The notes beneath the pieces were generated by a model, which searched no databases, was not told the origin of the DNA, and worked only from the letters and a program-made list of their open reading frames with translations. A stretch of DNA of 64,000 bases from Deuterostichococcus epilithicus. Taxonomy: Eukaryota > Chlorophyta > Trebouxiophyceae > Prasiolales > Stichococcaceae. The stretch is from NCBI GenBank assembly GCA_033439295.1, contig JAVTLE010000023.1, positions 1 through 64,000 of the forward strand. Reading direction: 5' to 3'. Every line of letters begins with the position of its first letter. The first letter of the stretch is position 1. The position numbers and the translations under genes were made by a program. Shown here piece by piece: positions 1-12,663 of this stretch.

Positions 1-145
1 AAACCCTAAACCCTGAACCCTAAACCAAACCTAAACCCTAAAACCCTAAACCCTAAACCAACCCCTGAACCTAAAACCTAAAACCTAAACCCTAAACCCT
101 AAACCCTAAACCCTAACCCCTAAAGCCTAAAGCCTAAACCCTAGT
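1..145. repeat. Telomeric repeat tract, CCCTAAA type
   Basis: Bases 1-145 are made almost entirely of CCCTAAA units with frequent variants (CCTGAAC, AAACCTAAA, CCTAAAG). Read on the minus strand this is TTTAGGG, the plant-type telomere unit. The C-rich strand at the left edge, running into unique sequence on the right, marks this as the left end of a chromosome. The many variant units suggest the proximal, degenerate part of the telomere rather than its perfect distal end. Confidence 0.95.
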
Positions 146-1194
146 GAAGGGGGCCAATTTTCACAAATTCTGTTAGGGTTTTGGGGAAAAAAACCATGCA
201 GAAAATTCGTGAACCAGTTGTAGGGTTTTTTGGGACCACTCATATACCTGTGCTCAGGGTTTAAGTACGTATTCCAATTTTCCCCTTCAATAAAGGGGCC
301 CTCCTCTAGTCCTTTGCCACAAGGGGATGGGGGGGAGGGGGTCTTGTAGGGATGGCATCCGGCAGGGTTTAAGGCATTATTGTGTACTCATCCACATGGA
401 TATGCTCAGGGTTTAGGCATGGGGTGAGGGCCCTTGTTGGATATGTGGGTTTCCATTTAAATGAATGAGCCCTCACCCTTGTGTGCCCTACGTGTAGGAT
501 GGTGTTGAAGGAGGTGGAGCTCAACGGCTTTGATGGCACCCCCAAGAAGGTTTTCTTGGTCGTCATGGGAGCCATTGTGCTTGTGAGCCTCACCCACCTT
601 GCCACCACCCTCAATGTGGAGGTTGCCAAGGCAAGCATCCACCACCAATTGGAGATGGTGGGGGCACCCACCCACCTATGTGACTCCCACACATTGAAGG
701 AGGCCAAACGAGTGGGGATGGTGGGCACACACTCAAGACCATTCCGGCTTGTCCCCTTGGACGTGATGCATCGAGTGGTGGATGCCTTCCCCAAGTATTG
801 GGGCTTCCTCAAGGCTCCTCTCCAACTCATGAGCTCACTCTCCTTGCACCACCCACTAAGGATGGCCATGCCAACCATCCCCACCCCACATGCCACCTTG
901 ACTTCGGCTCACATACCACCCTCCATGGAGGTGGGTGGCACAAGTGAGATTGGAGCATCATTGGTTGTGCCCACCCCACCATGTGCTTCACAATGTGGCA
1001 CCATCACACTGAATGATGGTTTTGCATGTGCTTGATTGCCAAGCGTGCTCTTCGTTCATATCTCCTGCAATGTGTGTTGATGCATCACCCACCTGCCAGC
1101 GCAGCCATGATGTCGCAGTATGCCACTTGGTTCCGACACAGTCTGTTGCGGCTCCATTCGGCGTAGAGGGCTGAGCCGGTAATGGCCAAAGTAG
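146..1194. other. Subtelomeric region without a recognised gene
   Basis: This stretch follows the telomere and looks compositionally unlike the rest of the window, with runs rich in CACCC and CCACC. It holds an open frame of 184 codons at 481-1035 (+) and an overlapping antisense frame of 175 codons at 369-896. The plus-strand frame includes a hydrophobic stretch (KVFLVVMGAIVLVSLTHLA). I recognise no domain in it and see no intron signals like those of the genes further in. It may be a subtelomeric repeat family member or a chance frame. Confidence 0.4.
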
Positions 1195-1560
1195 GTGGCA
1201 ACTTGGCCAACAGCAGGCGGCCAGGGCAATGGCCTGTGCCGCCGCGGCGTCGATAAACATGTCCAAGCTCCAATTTGGCGCCGCCGGCCGCCGCAAAAGA
1301 CGCTGCCGGAAAGGCGTCAACGCCTCGGCAGCAGTGTCGGCAAGCCCTCAGCTCCAGCAGACCGGATATCACAAAGCAGTCACCGGCAGAAGGCAGCCAG
1401 GGCACTGCTCTGGGCCGCAGTTGCGTCATGCACCATGTCCAAGCTCCGATTTGGCAGCGCCGGCCGCCGCAAAAGACACTGCCGAAATAGCGTTAACGCC
1501 TCGAAAATGTCGAGTGGCCAGACTTTCGACTTTCAACGCCTCTGTTCGGCCGCAGGCGGC
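1195..1560. repeat. Subtelomeric direct repeat, period about 176 bp
   Basis: Two diverged copies are visible. The clearest matching segments start at 1258 and 1434: each begins CATGTCCAAGCTCC and continues through GCCGGCCGCCGCAAAAGAC to a GTCAACGCCTCG or GTTAACGCCTCG box. The sequence before each (GGCGGCCAGGGCA or GGCAGCCAGGGCA) also matches, so the unit is longer than the core. The 1540-1600 stretch may contain a third, weaker copy. The position next to the telomere fits a subtelomeric satellite-like element. Confidence 0.6.
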
Positions 1561-1966
1561 TGCAGTGGGCGCCGCAAAACAGCAGCGTCTCTCGGGGATT
1601 GCCAGCAGTTGCTCGCTATTGAGATGCGCAATGCTGGATGATTCATCTGCTCCAGCCCTGCTGTCATACCTACTTTGGTGCAACGACAGAGCTTCAACCA
1701 AATGAGGACCACCAACAACAATTCTCAGCGTCGACAGCGCAGTTCAGCAAGGGCAAAACAATGCAAAGCCTTCCCAAGTCAATCCCTTGCTTTGCATCCG
1801 TCTGCCTTCTGCTCTGCATGCATGTGACCCCCCCGCAACTGAAGCTCACCATCTCGCAGTGGGCTCTGAAATGACTTCGTCCTCAGAATCTTCGGCTTGC
1901 ATCGCCTTTCATCAGAGCTGCAAGCTGAACGCTACGCCCTTGCTCAGCAAAACTTATCAAGCCATA
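1561..1966. other. Intergenic, 3' side of the USP gene
   Basis: No gene is supported here. The stretch lies downstream of the stop codon of the minus-strand ubiquitin hydrolase and probably holds its 3' UTR. I see no clear minus-strand TGTAA poly(A) signal in it. Confidence 0.4.
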
Positions 1967-4900
1967 TCATTGGCATCGCGCATACAGTAGCAGGTATGCC
2001 TCACACGCTGCTACCGTTGGCCAGTTCACGCGCTTGACGTGCTGGTCGCTGACTCGAAACCATGCCAGCTGCTCTGGGCGCACGTCCGCTGCAGCGTCGC
2101 CGCTGGCTGCCTCGCCGTCGGCCACACCAGGACTGCCGGTGGAGGCCGTGGCCTCACTAGCAGCAGCGGGCGCGCCGGCAGACTGGGCGCCGGAGGCCGC
2201 CACCTTGAATGGCGCTTTGAGCCCTCTCTGGACAAAGGCTACATAGTGCCCCGACCTGCAGAGGCGGATGAGCATCTCAGATTGGCACCGAACAAGGAAA
2301 CGGCAAGGTCCCAAGCTGCTGGACCATCTGATTTGCTGGCTGCATGTCGGGTGATTCTTGGGAACGGGCGTCACGACTTGACGACAAATGCCTCCTCCAT
2401 GTCTAACAAGCAGGCCAACACATGCAAGCTGCACCGTGATGTTGCCTTGGGTCTCGTTTGCTGAGATCGAGTTTGGTGTTCAAACACGGAAGAGACGATC
2501 TGCAAGGTGATGTTGTATCTCACCGCATGGTGCCGCTATGCTCGACGATGCCGACCAGCTGGTAGCAGGCGTCCATCTGCGGCTGTGGCTGCTGCTGGGC
2601 GGGACAGTCGCCGCTGTTGCTGAGCTGTGCGGCGGCACAACGGCTGCTGTCTGCTGCGGCGCCACCAGGCCTGGCGGTGCCGCCATTTGCCGCCGCGGCG
2701 CCTGCCGCGCCGCCATCGGCATCGGCAGCGGCCAATGCGCCGCCCCCGCCGCCGCCGCCGGGCGCTAGGAAGGGCGCCAGGTCTAGCCGGAAATCAAAGC
2801 GCACACGACGGGTGACCTTCCGGAACATGCCCTGCTTGTCCTGTACACCGGTGCCCACATTCAGTGTCAGGCTCAGAAACACCTGCAGGTGCGCTCCTGG
2901 GCCGTGCAGCTGCGTCTTGGTACGGGAAAGTAATCTGCGCAGCAGCACGACTGTGCGAAATCGCATGTCTGTGCACCACTTCAAGCCTGCTGGTGCTACT
3001 GCACAGCTGAAGGGCGGCGCCAGCCGTGGCCACGCAGTGTTAATGCAGGCGAAGTGCAGGACACAGATGCCCACCTGCTCGAAGCGTTTCAGGTGCAGCG
3101 TCAGCAGCTGCGGCAGGTCCTGTATGGAATAGGTCTTGACCGCCGGTCCGGGCTGCACCGATGTGCTGCTGCTGCTGCGCAGCACGCCCCTCGGCGGCCT
3201 GCCATCGCCGCCGACACTCCTGCCGCCGCCGGGCGCGGCCGCCGCCGCCGCCCAGCCGCCNCGCCTCCCGCCGGCGCATCCACCGCAGCCACCGCGGCCG
3301 CAGCTGCCTCGCCGACAGACTCCTGGTGGCCGCCTGCTGCCGGGCCAGCTGGACCGTTGCCAGCCGCCGCCACCGGCTGCTCGGCGGTTTCAGCTGGCGC
3401 CGCGGGGCCGCCGTCCTGGCGGCTGATGCTGCCGTGGCCGCCCGCGGGAGCCGACGCTGTCGCCTCGCCTGCCGGGCTGCGCAGGTCTGGCTCTGAGGCG
3501 CACAGTCGCTCGTCGACGTGCACAACCGCGCCGGCGCCTGTCACGTTGCCAGACATGCTCGCGAGGCGGCTGGCGTGGCCAACCGCATGCGCCAGCGTGT
3601 CTGGCAGCGCGGCCGCAGCTCCTGCCACATCTCCCCCCTGCGCCTCCTCGCCGCCGCCGCTGTCGCTGCTGAGGGTGAGCGCCAGGCTGCTGCTGGCGCT
3701 GCCGTTGCTACCGGCGTCGCCATCGCCGCCGCCGCCCTCAGGCGCAGGTCCCATCGACGGCGCGGCGCTGCTGGTGGAGGGCCGTGGGTGCGCGGCATCC
3801 GGGTATTCCCACCGCTTCCAGCCGTCTGCATGCGGCAGCAGATATGCTACATCAGATTGGACTCGCAGGCGGCGACAGGGCTGTGCAGACGGTCGACAGA
3901 AGCTGTGCACGTCTTCAAGGGTGTGCTGTAAACCCGACAGTGGGTCAGATGCCATAAGTCACATGCAGCCTGCCTGTGGGCTGGGTTTTGCATTGAGACC
4001 AACCAGAACTGTCTTGGCAAGCTGGACTTCTGCAGGCACTGCCTGGAGACAAGGGACAGCCTTGAGGGTTTCAGACTCTCGAATCAGATCACCTTCGCCG
4101 ATGCCCTCCGGCATGACGCCTGTCACCCGGTAGGCCACCGCCGCCCGCCGCCTGCCGCCGTCCAGCGCCGCGCCTGCCCCCGCTGACGCCGCCGCCGCCG
4201 CCGCCGATGCCACCGGCAGCTGCTCGTCTGGTGACGGCAGCCGCTCCAGCTGCATGCTCTCGACCATCTGGCGCAGGGGACCCAGCCCGTGGTTGTCCAC
4301 GATGTCGGCGACGCAGTCCATCAGGATCTGTGCCGCCTCCTGCACACGCGCCTGCTCCTCCCGGTCGTCAAAGTCCTGCAGGCGGCATCGAGAGCTTTCA
4401 GCACCGCCTTGACGACAGTCAAGCACGCCATGGAACGGAGTCGCGACCACCCCAGCCTGCGCACCCGGTCGGCAGAGTCCTGCAGACACACGAGCATCGT
4501 CGGCGTCAGTGATGCACACGTTGGCGACAGGATGATCAAACGATTCCTAAAAATGAAATTGCGCCGCACGCCACTCGCTACAGGGCTCCCCTGCTCCTCT
4601 CGTGCCTGCTCCGTCCGGTCGTTCAGCTGCTGCAGGGGATGTCAAGGCGGCAGTGAGCCAGCGGGTCGGCGTCGTAAGTCTTCATTTATAGGCGTCTGAA
4701 TCGGGTCCATGTGCAGTCCCCGCCTGCCCCTGCACCTGCTCCACTCCCGACCCTCCCAATCCTGCAGGTGGGGAGAGCATTGGCGGCAGCATTGTGGCCG
4801 TTTGGGGAATTTGAACTTTGTCACACGCCGGTACCTTCACTGGTGCCTGTTCCTGCCGGTCGCCACAGCCCTGCAGACGCAGACGAATGCCATTGTAGTA

Positions 4901-7900
4901 CCGTCACAAGTGCGACATTCAGATTCCGAGCTCTGCCAGCGAAGCTGCTCGTGGGAGCGACATCACTGCTGCCATCGCAGTGCGCCACTATTGCATGGCC
5001 TGCGCCCCTCTCCCGAGAGTTCCTCTCCCTAGAGTCACCGGCAGTCTGCAAACCTCGTGAAGTCACGCGACAGCCTGCCACGCCCCGCAAATGCGGGGGC
5101 CTTGGAACTGGCAGGTTGCGACTAGCTACTCTAGCTTCGGTGCGGCGAGGGACAGCGCCTTCGAGACAAGGCTTTGCAGCGATGCATACAGAGGGCATGC
5201 CATGAGCACAAGGCTTTACGCACCTGGATGCGGTCGACGAGAACGGTGACCAGCTCGATGGTGCGGTCCAGCATCGCCACCGTCGCGACCTCCGAGTCGT
5301 GAGGCCCGATCTGCGGCAATTTGCGGCGAAGGACGATGGTTTGCCGACAGCATTCGGGCGCGATGCAGCCAACTTTGCTGGCAAGGCGGTGTAGCGCATG
5401 CGAATCAACATCGAATGCCGTCGAGAGCCCTGCAGTTGCAGTTGCAGTTGCAACTGCAGCAACAGCATGAATTAGTGCACACTTGCTTTCCTGCATCAGC
5501 GCCAAGGGCGAGCTGCCTCGACAAAGAAAGCAGGAACTGGAGCCACGCAAAGCAGAAGTTGCAGAGCATGGGCTCATGTCCAACGCAACAGAGCACTCGC
5601 CTGCAGGGTGAGGGTATCATTGCGAAACTGGTCCATGCACGCGGTCACCAGCAGCGATGCCCCGTTGTGGGTCAGCGGCCTGTGATCACCAAGGAGCCTG
5701 GAGTGAGGGATCGGCAGTCCAGAGCCACTTGGGTATGTCCATTTCGATGGTTACTGTACTGGTGCGGAACTGATTGAGGGCGCTCGTCTGCACTCAGCAG
5801 AGGGATGCAACCGCCGGCGTACACCACACCGAGTTTTCGGAATCAAGGTCCCGGCCCAGCAGAGCTGAGGGGATGCGGTGTGGATAATGTTTTGCGCTGA
5901 TGCCTTTCAAGGCCACTGGGCAAACAGCCAGGCTGCATTCGAACGGAATCGAGCCCCGGCAGCGCCACACCGGGAGAAGCACGCGTGACCCTTCAGCGCG
6001 GCCTTGAGGTCGGTTCCACGCTGCTCCTGGCTGCCAGGGATCATGACCACCACGTGCGGGTCCTCGCTCCAGGACACCTGCAACAAACCGGGCATTCGTG
6101 TCTGGAACTGGGGGAAACCGACCGCAAACACGCCAGCCGATGACAAGAACCGGCAGTCCCTGGTGCAGTGCTGGCGGATTTGCTGCGAACACTACAGCCC
6201 GCGCGCCACATGCGCTCAAGGTCGTCAGACAATGGCAGACGCGCCGGGCTGCGTTGCGCAACTTGTGTATTCCAGAGGGTAGAGAGCTGGCTGCCGGGCA
6301 CCTTCCGAGCTGCAGACGAGTCCGATGCGGCGCTGGCTGGGCTGGCCACCTTGCCGAGGCTCTCCAGCTTCGGCTTGGGTCCCGCAGCGTCTCTGGCAGC
6401 CGTCGCCGCCTGTGCTGTCGCCTCTGTCGCCGCCGCCGCCGCCTCCGCTGGGCAGGTGTACATGATGGCCTCGGGTGCGAAGAACGCCGCGAGGCAGTCC
6501 TGCACTGATGTGTCGCCGCTGTCCGTGCCTGCAGAGCGCGGCAGCCCTTGCTCAGACTGGGTGCAACAGCACGAGGGGCGAACGCCGCAACATGAGCTGC
6601 AACAGCGCTGCGGTGCAGGTCGTTGATCAGCTGCTGATTGAGGCCCCGTGCCTGGGCAGCTCAGCGATGCGGATGCGGTGCAAGATAGGGCTGAGCCGCG
6701 AAGTGCCGTTCTAGAAAGTGACTGGGTGTGCAGGGGAGCATTGCTGCTGTGCACCTGTACGGTCGTGCCAGCCCCAGTCGTCCTCGACCGCTGCGTTGCC
6801 GCCGGGTGCGGCACTGCTAGTCCGGGCGCTGCCGCCTTCGACCTCGTCAAACAGGCCGCCCATCGCCTCGCCGTCGCTGCCGCTGTCGGCGCCCGCTGCT
6901 GCCTGCTGCTGTGGTGCCTCGTCTGCCCCCGCGGTAGGCGCTGCTGCCGGGTCTGAGCTGCTGGCTGCTGTCTCTGGCTGCAACGCGGCCTCCGCTGCGT
7001 CGCTTGCCGAACTGGGCTCAGCCCCGCCTGCCTCCGCCGCCGCCGCTGACGCCTCTGCCGCCAGCACACTGTCCGTCAGGAAGCTGCCGGTGCGGCTCGG
7101 CTGCCGCTCTGCAGACGAGTCAGGCGGGGCTGGCTCTTCCGCCGCATCGTTGCCGCCTTCGTCCGATCCCCGGTCCCCAGCCTCCGCAACGATTGCTTCG
7201 GCCGCCTGAAGCGCCTCGGCTTCCGCCTCCCGCCCCACCTCCGCTGCTGCGTCCGCCGCCTCGGCAGCCGAGCTGGACTGGTGCTCCGAAGCAGACTCGT
7301 CAGCATCTGCGGAGGGCTCGGCGCCGCCGCGCAGCTTCATCTCGGCCGCCGCGCCGGCGGAGGTGTCGCTGTCGACGGACCCAGAGTCCTCATCGCTGCG
7401 CACCGCACGGCTGAGGCCGCCGCCGCTGCCGCCGCTGCCGCCGCTGCCGCCTGCGCTGCTGCTGTGTCGGTCGCGCAACAGCGGCAGCAGCAGGCCGGTG
7501 CTGCGCGGCGGCCGGCCGGTGCCGCCGCCGCCGCCGCCGCCGCCGCTGGGGATGCGAAGTGGCGCCGAGCCGCGCCCCGCCGCCGACGTGTGGGATGGCT
7601 CATCGTCGCTGCCGCCGCCGTCAGGGGAGTCGGCGCCGCTGCCGTGGCGCGCGGCGGCGACGTCTGCATCCGACATGACCGATGCAGGCGGCGTGCTGCA
7701 GTCCGACATGCGGGACATGGCCTTGAGGAAAGGGTCGTTGTCGGCGTCTGGCGAGCCTGCAGAAAGCACCGGCAAGCGGGTGGTGCTGGTCGACTGGCAT
7801 GCAAGCCACGATGCCGAAATTGCAATGTAACAGACGGCCTTCTTCTCTACAGCAAAGCACACCGGCGCATCCTTGAGCTCGGTCCACTCTGCTCATCAGC

Positions 7901-10900
7901 AGCGGGTGAGCATGAAGCTCGACAGCAACTTGCCGGCGCAATGTGAAGTCAACACATCGAGCATGTCTCTGGTGCTCCAAGCGGCACCCTGAGGTAAAGC
8001 AGTCACCTCCTGCAGGCGGGCTGAGCGACCTCATCAGCTCCATCGTCAGCCGCACCGGCGGCTGCTGCGGCGCAGCGTCGCCGCCGGCGGCGCCGCTGCC
8101 GGCGTTGCCGCGCCGGAACGGCGTGCTGCCCGGGCCGAAGCCCAGCGCCGCCGCTCGCGACGCTGACATCGCAGAGAACGCCGACTCCGATGAAGCGAAG
8201 GAGGACACCGAACCGGACCGGATCGCCGGCCGTGCTGGCTGCGCGCCGCGCCCCGGCGGCGAGTGCTTGATGACGGCCGCCGACGTCAGCGCCACGCTTT
8301 GGGAGCGACCTGCAGCGTGCACCAGCGACTCGGCCAACTGCACTGCTGCACAACCTTCTGCCGAATTGGTCAGCCTGCACACGCAGTGAGGAGGCCAGCT
8401 GGGCAGCAGCTCGTGTGACTCGTGCTGTCATCCAGGGTTTCGCCTTTGCGCTGGTCCGCTTCACATAACCGCAGCAAGGAAACTCACTTTTCGGCGTTGC
8501 ACGTGGCGTCACAGCACCCGGGTCGGGGCCAAAGGGCGTGCTGCTGCGGCTGGCCCGGCCACGCGCCAGCTTCGTTGCCTTGCGCTCCTGTGCAGGCGCC
8601 GACGACGACTATGTCATCTGAGCACATCCCTGCCGCCCGTGTGCAGCCGAGGCCAGGCAGATGACATGCAGCCCGCCCGAACTGTGCATGCCGTGGGCTT
8701 CGCTTGAGCTGGCACCTGGATGCATTGAGGGCAGCCAGCGGAATGTGCCGACGAGCGCTTGGTGGCGGCCTTGGTCTGTGCTCTTGCACCTGGCAAAGCG
8801 CTGCCCAGCGGTGCAAATGGTGTCCAGCAGTGCAAATGGCGACACTGTCTGCAAGCCGGCGCGGCAGCCGGTCAAGGAAGGCAGCGCACGCATGACACAG
8901 CATAGACCCGCCTGCTTCAGCTGCGCCTTGCGCTGCTTGGCGCTCAGCGGCCGCGTTCCCTGCTGCAGCGCAGCATCCGACTCGGCGGCTGCTCTGGCCT
9001 TCCGGCCGCCGCTGCCGGCCACCGCCTCGTCCGCGGCGCCNGCTGCCGCAGCTGCGGCGCCGGCGACGGGCAGGGACAGGTCCCTGCAACCAGTGTCACA
9101 GGAGCGTGTGATGTACGGACCCATAACGGGCTGCAAACAGCAGGTTGTGCACACCGCAGTCAGTATCCCGGGACTGCCCGCCGAACTTCGCACGTTGAGC
9201 CCGGTGTAGCAGCTGACTGCACGCTTGCAGCGTGATGAGCAAACACGCACACGCCGTCAGGGGATTCAGCTGGTGAAGGTTCGGCGCAGATCTGCAACAT
9301 CGATTGCGAAGCTCGCACATGAAAGGTTCAGGCTGGGTCGAGCTGTTTCCACAGCCGCCGCACACCACCGTGGACGCCAGGCGGCCGCCAAACAGCGCCT
9401 CAATAGCTGACGGCGGCGGCTTTGGCGGCACTGCCGGCGACGCCTCCTCGCTTGTGTCGCCACCCTGCGGTCAAATGCCGAAATAAACTTCCGGATGGCC
9501 TGTGCCCTATGTGGCGGCCGACGCCGCAGCAGGTGCAAGCACCGCAACCAGTCTTGTCGCTGTGATGTTCATCTGAAGGAACATGGCTCACAGACCGTGA
9601 CCTGCTCGATTCGGTGCACAGCCGGCTGTGACGCCGCCTCAGCATGCTCAGGGTCACCTCACTGGCATCGCCGGAAGACTGGCTGAGAGCGCTTGCCGCC
9701 ACGTCGGCGACGGCGTCTGCGGCAAGCGCCTGCCGCTCGTCTGCCGCTGCGGCCTGCACGCAGCATGAAATGATGCATGCAGGTTTGACGACAGCAAATG
9801 GGGCATTCGCAGAGCTCTGGGCTTCATGGTTACTTCGTGAGATGCCATCGTGAGACGCCAGCGAGCCGAGTACTGCTTGTGTCTGCCGGGCTGGCCATCT
9901 GCTGCACGCCAATCGCAGCAGCGAGGCCGCAGCACCGGCCACAGGCGCCAAAATGGGCGCTCCCGTCTCCTGGCTGGTGCCTCGCCACAAGCACAAGCTC
10001 GATGCGTGGCCATCGCACGAGGTGCTTGATTGATGGTTTGGGCAGCCCAACGTGCCTGCAGCTCGGCGGCGGCGGCGGTGGTGTCCGCGTCAAAGCGCAG
10101 CCTCAGTAGCTTGTCCTCCTCCGCCTGCAGGCCGCCGAGCAGGCAGCGCAGAAGCTCGTGGCTGTCCTGCTGCCCGCCGCCCTGCGGGATACAAGGCATT
10201 GTTTGCCTAGCTTGAAGCCGCCACAAATAGCAAGCCACATCCTGTTCTGCTCTCAAAAATCGGGTACTTGCCGCCTGGCAGGACTGCGCCAGGTCATGGC
10301 TCGTCAGCCCTCGATTCTAGAACACGGACACAAGCGAATGCGCTGCCGTGGTTCATTTAGGTTGCTCTGGGTGAAAGCAAGCATCCTCGCCATGATGCCC
10401 CACGCCTGCTGCTGATCCTCGTGTGTGCGCACAGGCAGTGCAGCGGGCGTCATGGCTTGCATCAGACGTGGTGTCCTGCCCTGAGGCCAGCTGTTCGAAT
10501 TCAAAGGAAGGCGGGGAGCCCACCTTGAAGGTCGAGTTGACCTTGCGGACCGCTGCCAGCAGCTTGTGCGGGCTGTGGGTGTCGGCAGATGGCCGCTTGG
10601 CAGCACCGCCCCCGCCGCGCTTGCCGGCAGCCGGCGGCTGCACAGCCGTGGCATTACGGTCGGCGCCTGCACATGCGACTGTTCCCGCTGTCAGTTCAGG
10701 GTTTTCGCTGGGTTTGACAGGAGACTGTTCCCGCTGTTGTTGCGAGCAATTGCCAAGGTTAGTGGACACGCCGTTGCAGCCCGGGCTTTCAGCTGACGTT
10801 CCCAAAAGTCTGGCAGTGCCCGTTGCAGGACTGCGCGTTGTGCGTGTCAAGTGCCCAGCAGCAGCCGGAACGTGCGGCCCTCGCCGCCGTGCATGACACG

Positions 10901-11668
10901 TCCTTCCGTTGTTAGGGAGTGCGGCGTCGAGGCCGAGCGGTCCAGGCCCTGCTTTCGCATTAACAGTTTCTGCTGCACCTGTACTGCTGGCCACCAGCTC
11001 CCGCACAGCCGAGCCCAGCGGCGCCTTTTTTGCGAGCTGGCTCTCGCCAGTGAAGTACTGCTGCACGGCCGGCGCCGCCGCTAGCACCTGCAAGGTATCA
11101 GGCGTCCTCTTTGCTGTGTGAGGGGTAGCATGCTGTGCCAGAGGGTTTGATGCAGCAGCTGGCTGGCAGGGGCGTGTCTGTAAAGAAGTGATGATACACT
11201 GCAATTGCCTCCTGCTGCTGCCGCGTTGCGGCGCTGCGCTGCTGGCAGCCCCTGGAATCGCAAGGTTTGCTCGCCGCCCTTGGGCGGCGCCACGGCATGT
11301 TGCAGCAGCCTCCGAGCAGCCGCTCCTCCTCCCCTCCCACGTGCGCCCCCATGTGCGCTTGCAGGTCTCATTAAGGGCCGCCAGTACATGATTGCATGGA
11401 CAGACGGGTGAGGCATGCGCCCCACCTGCAGTGCGCTGTTGAAGAAACAGGTGTTGCCAAGGTTCTGCAGCCCTATTGGCGGGCACGCGTCCAGCAGTGC
11501 CAGCTCCGCGGCTCCTGCTGAGTCCTCGGTCGTGACGCCCTTCCCGGCGGCCACCTTTCTGCCGATTATCGCTGTCGCTGCTGCAGCGGGCTCTGCGGCT
11601 TTGGCGGCCTTGCGTGCTTGCTGTGCGCCGCCTCGCTTAGGCGGTGCCGCCTTCTTTGCTTTTGCCAT
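1967..11668 (-). CDS. Ubiquitin carboxyl-terminal hydrolase, USP16/45 type
   Basis: This is a cysteine protease that removes ubiquitin from proteins. The start is the ATG at 11666-11668, followed by a Lys/Ala-rich tail. Exon 1 (11426-11668) ends in the Cys box GLQNLGNTCFFNSALQ, with catalytic Cys74. The next exon begins at 11087 and reads VLAAAPAVQQYF. Later exons carry LLAAVRKVNSTFK (about 10530), QQDSHELLRCLL (about 10170), the zinc-binding CGGCGNSS (about 9350) and DLSLPV (about 9090). At 3080-3185 comes LPQLLTLHLKRFEQ, then YQLVGIVEHSG (about 2540), the His box GHYVAFV (about 2250) and WFRVSD (about 2050). The stop is TGA at 1967-1969. Between the zinc site and LTLHLKRF lie about 5 kb of Ala, Ser, Gly and acidic sequence, a very large insertion in the catalytic fold. 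Internal exons there are only partly resolved, and part of 3.9-8.4 kb could be a separate gene. Single Ns at 3261 and 9041 disturb the frame locally. Confidence 0.8.
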
Positions 11669-12663
11669 CCCCACGCCTGCAGACAGCAGGCCCAGGCAGA
11701 GTGGGTCTTCAATACCCTGTTTGTGGCACATCTCCGCTATTGCTCCGCCAGCCTACCCATACACACACCGGCGCCTGTGGTTTCCGCTACCGCTGTGGTG
11801 GCTTGCACCAGGCACTTTGACGTCCGCTCTGTGTTGCCCAGCATTTTAGGATACGGTGTGGATGCTGACCCCTCATGCAGCTTCAGAGAACTTTGCATCG
11901 GTTGCCACGCACAGCGGTATGCCGCTCTACTGCAGGTGGATAGGGGTGGCGGTGCCCCGGGCCAGGCGCTTGCTGCTTCATGACACGAGCTATACTGGGG
12001 GTGTCCCATGTGTATAGAAGAAGGTTTGATCATGCGTATTGGCTGCAGAATGCAGCTGCCAGTGCACTGCGTTGCGTTGCAGTTGAGTGCAACGCAGCAT
12101 TGCTGATACCAGACAAATCCGTTTGGATACTGTTGCGACAACCTTTCACAGAGCTTCTGACAAGTACCGCACCTCGCTTTGATCATCAGCTGTGGTCACA
12201 AGAGCGTGCAGCCACTTGCATGAGGCGCCTGAGTCCCCCCTGATGTGATCTTTCAGCGGGAACGACCGTTCGCCCGTCTCAGCTGAAAGTATCTGACTCA
12301 AATGGCTTCGCACACGCGAATTACAAATGCCGAGTGATGAGCACCTCTGCCTCCGCGTTCCTGACGTGTGCAGCAATGACCCCCGGCACAAAGCCCTGAC
12401 AAGGGTCGATGTGTGACCTGCTCTGCTTCGAAAGCTGCCTGGACAGCTGCGAGCAGAAGCATGCGGCAGAGACACTGCTATACCACGGAATCCGGCAGGA
12501 TCTGCTCAACAACCGGCCTGACGGCAGGCGCACTCGCTGGGCTGCCCTGAACCGGCCTGATGCTCAGCTGGAGTTTGGATCTTGTGCTTGTGTCGACCGG
12601 GCCCAGCGCGGCTGGCTAGCTTGTAGACACATTCTATAGAAGCAAGACAGCTGACCTGCAGCA
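11669..12663. promoter_or_regulatory. Divergent intergenic region between USP and TPX2
   Basis: About 1.0 kb separates the two divergent start codons, so both promoters must lie here. No ORF in it shows family motifs or fitting splice signals, and I see no obvious TATA box. Part of it will be 5' UTR of either gene. Confidence 0.5.

Noticed and set aside
6711-7862. 383-codon minus-strand frame with overlapping long frames on the other five frames
   Set aside because: Overlapping long frames are expected in GC-rich repeat-like DNA. Only the Ser/acidic minus-strand frame fits the USP insertion, so it was kept as part of that gene and not as a separate one.
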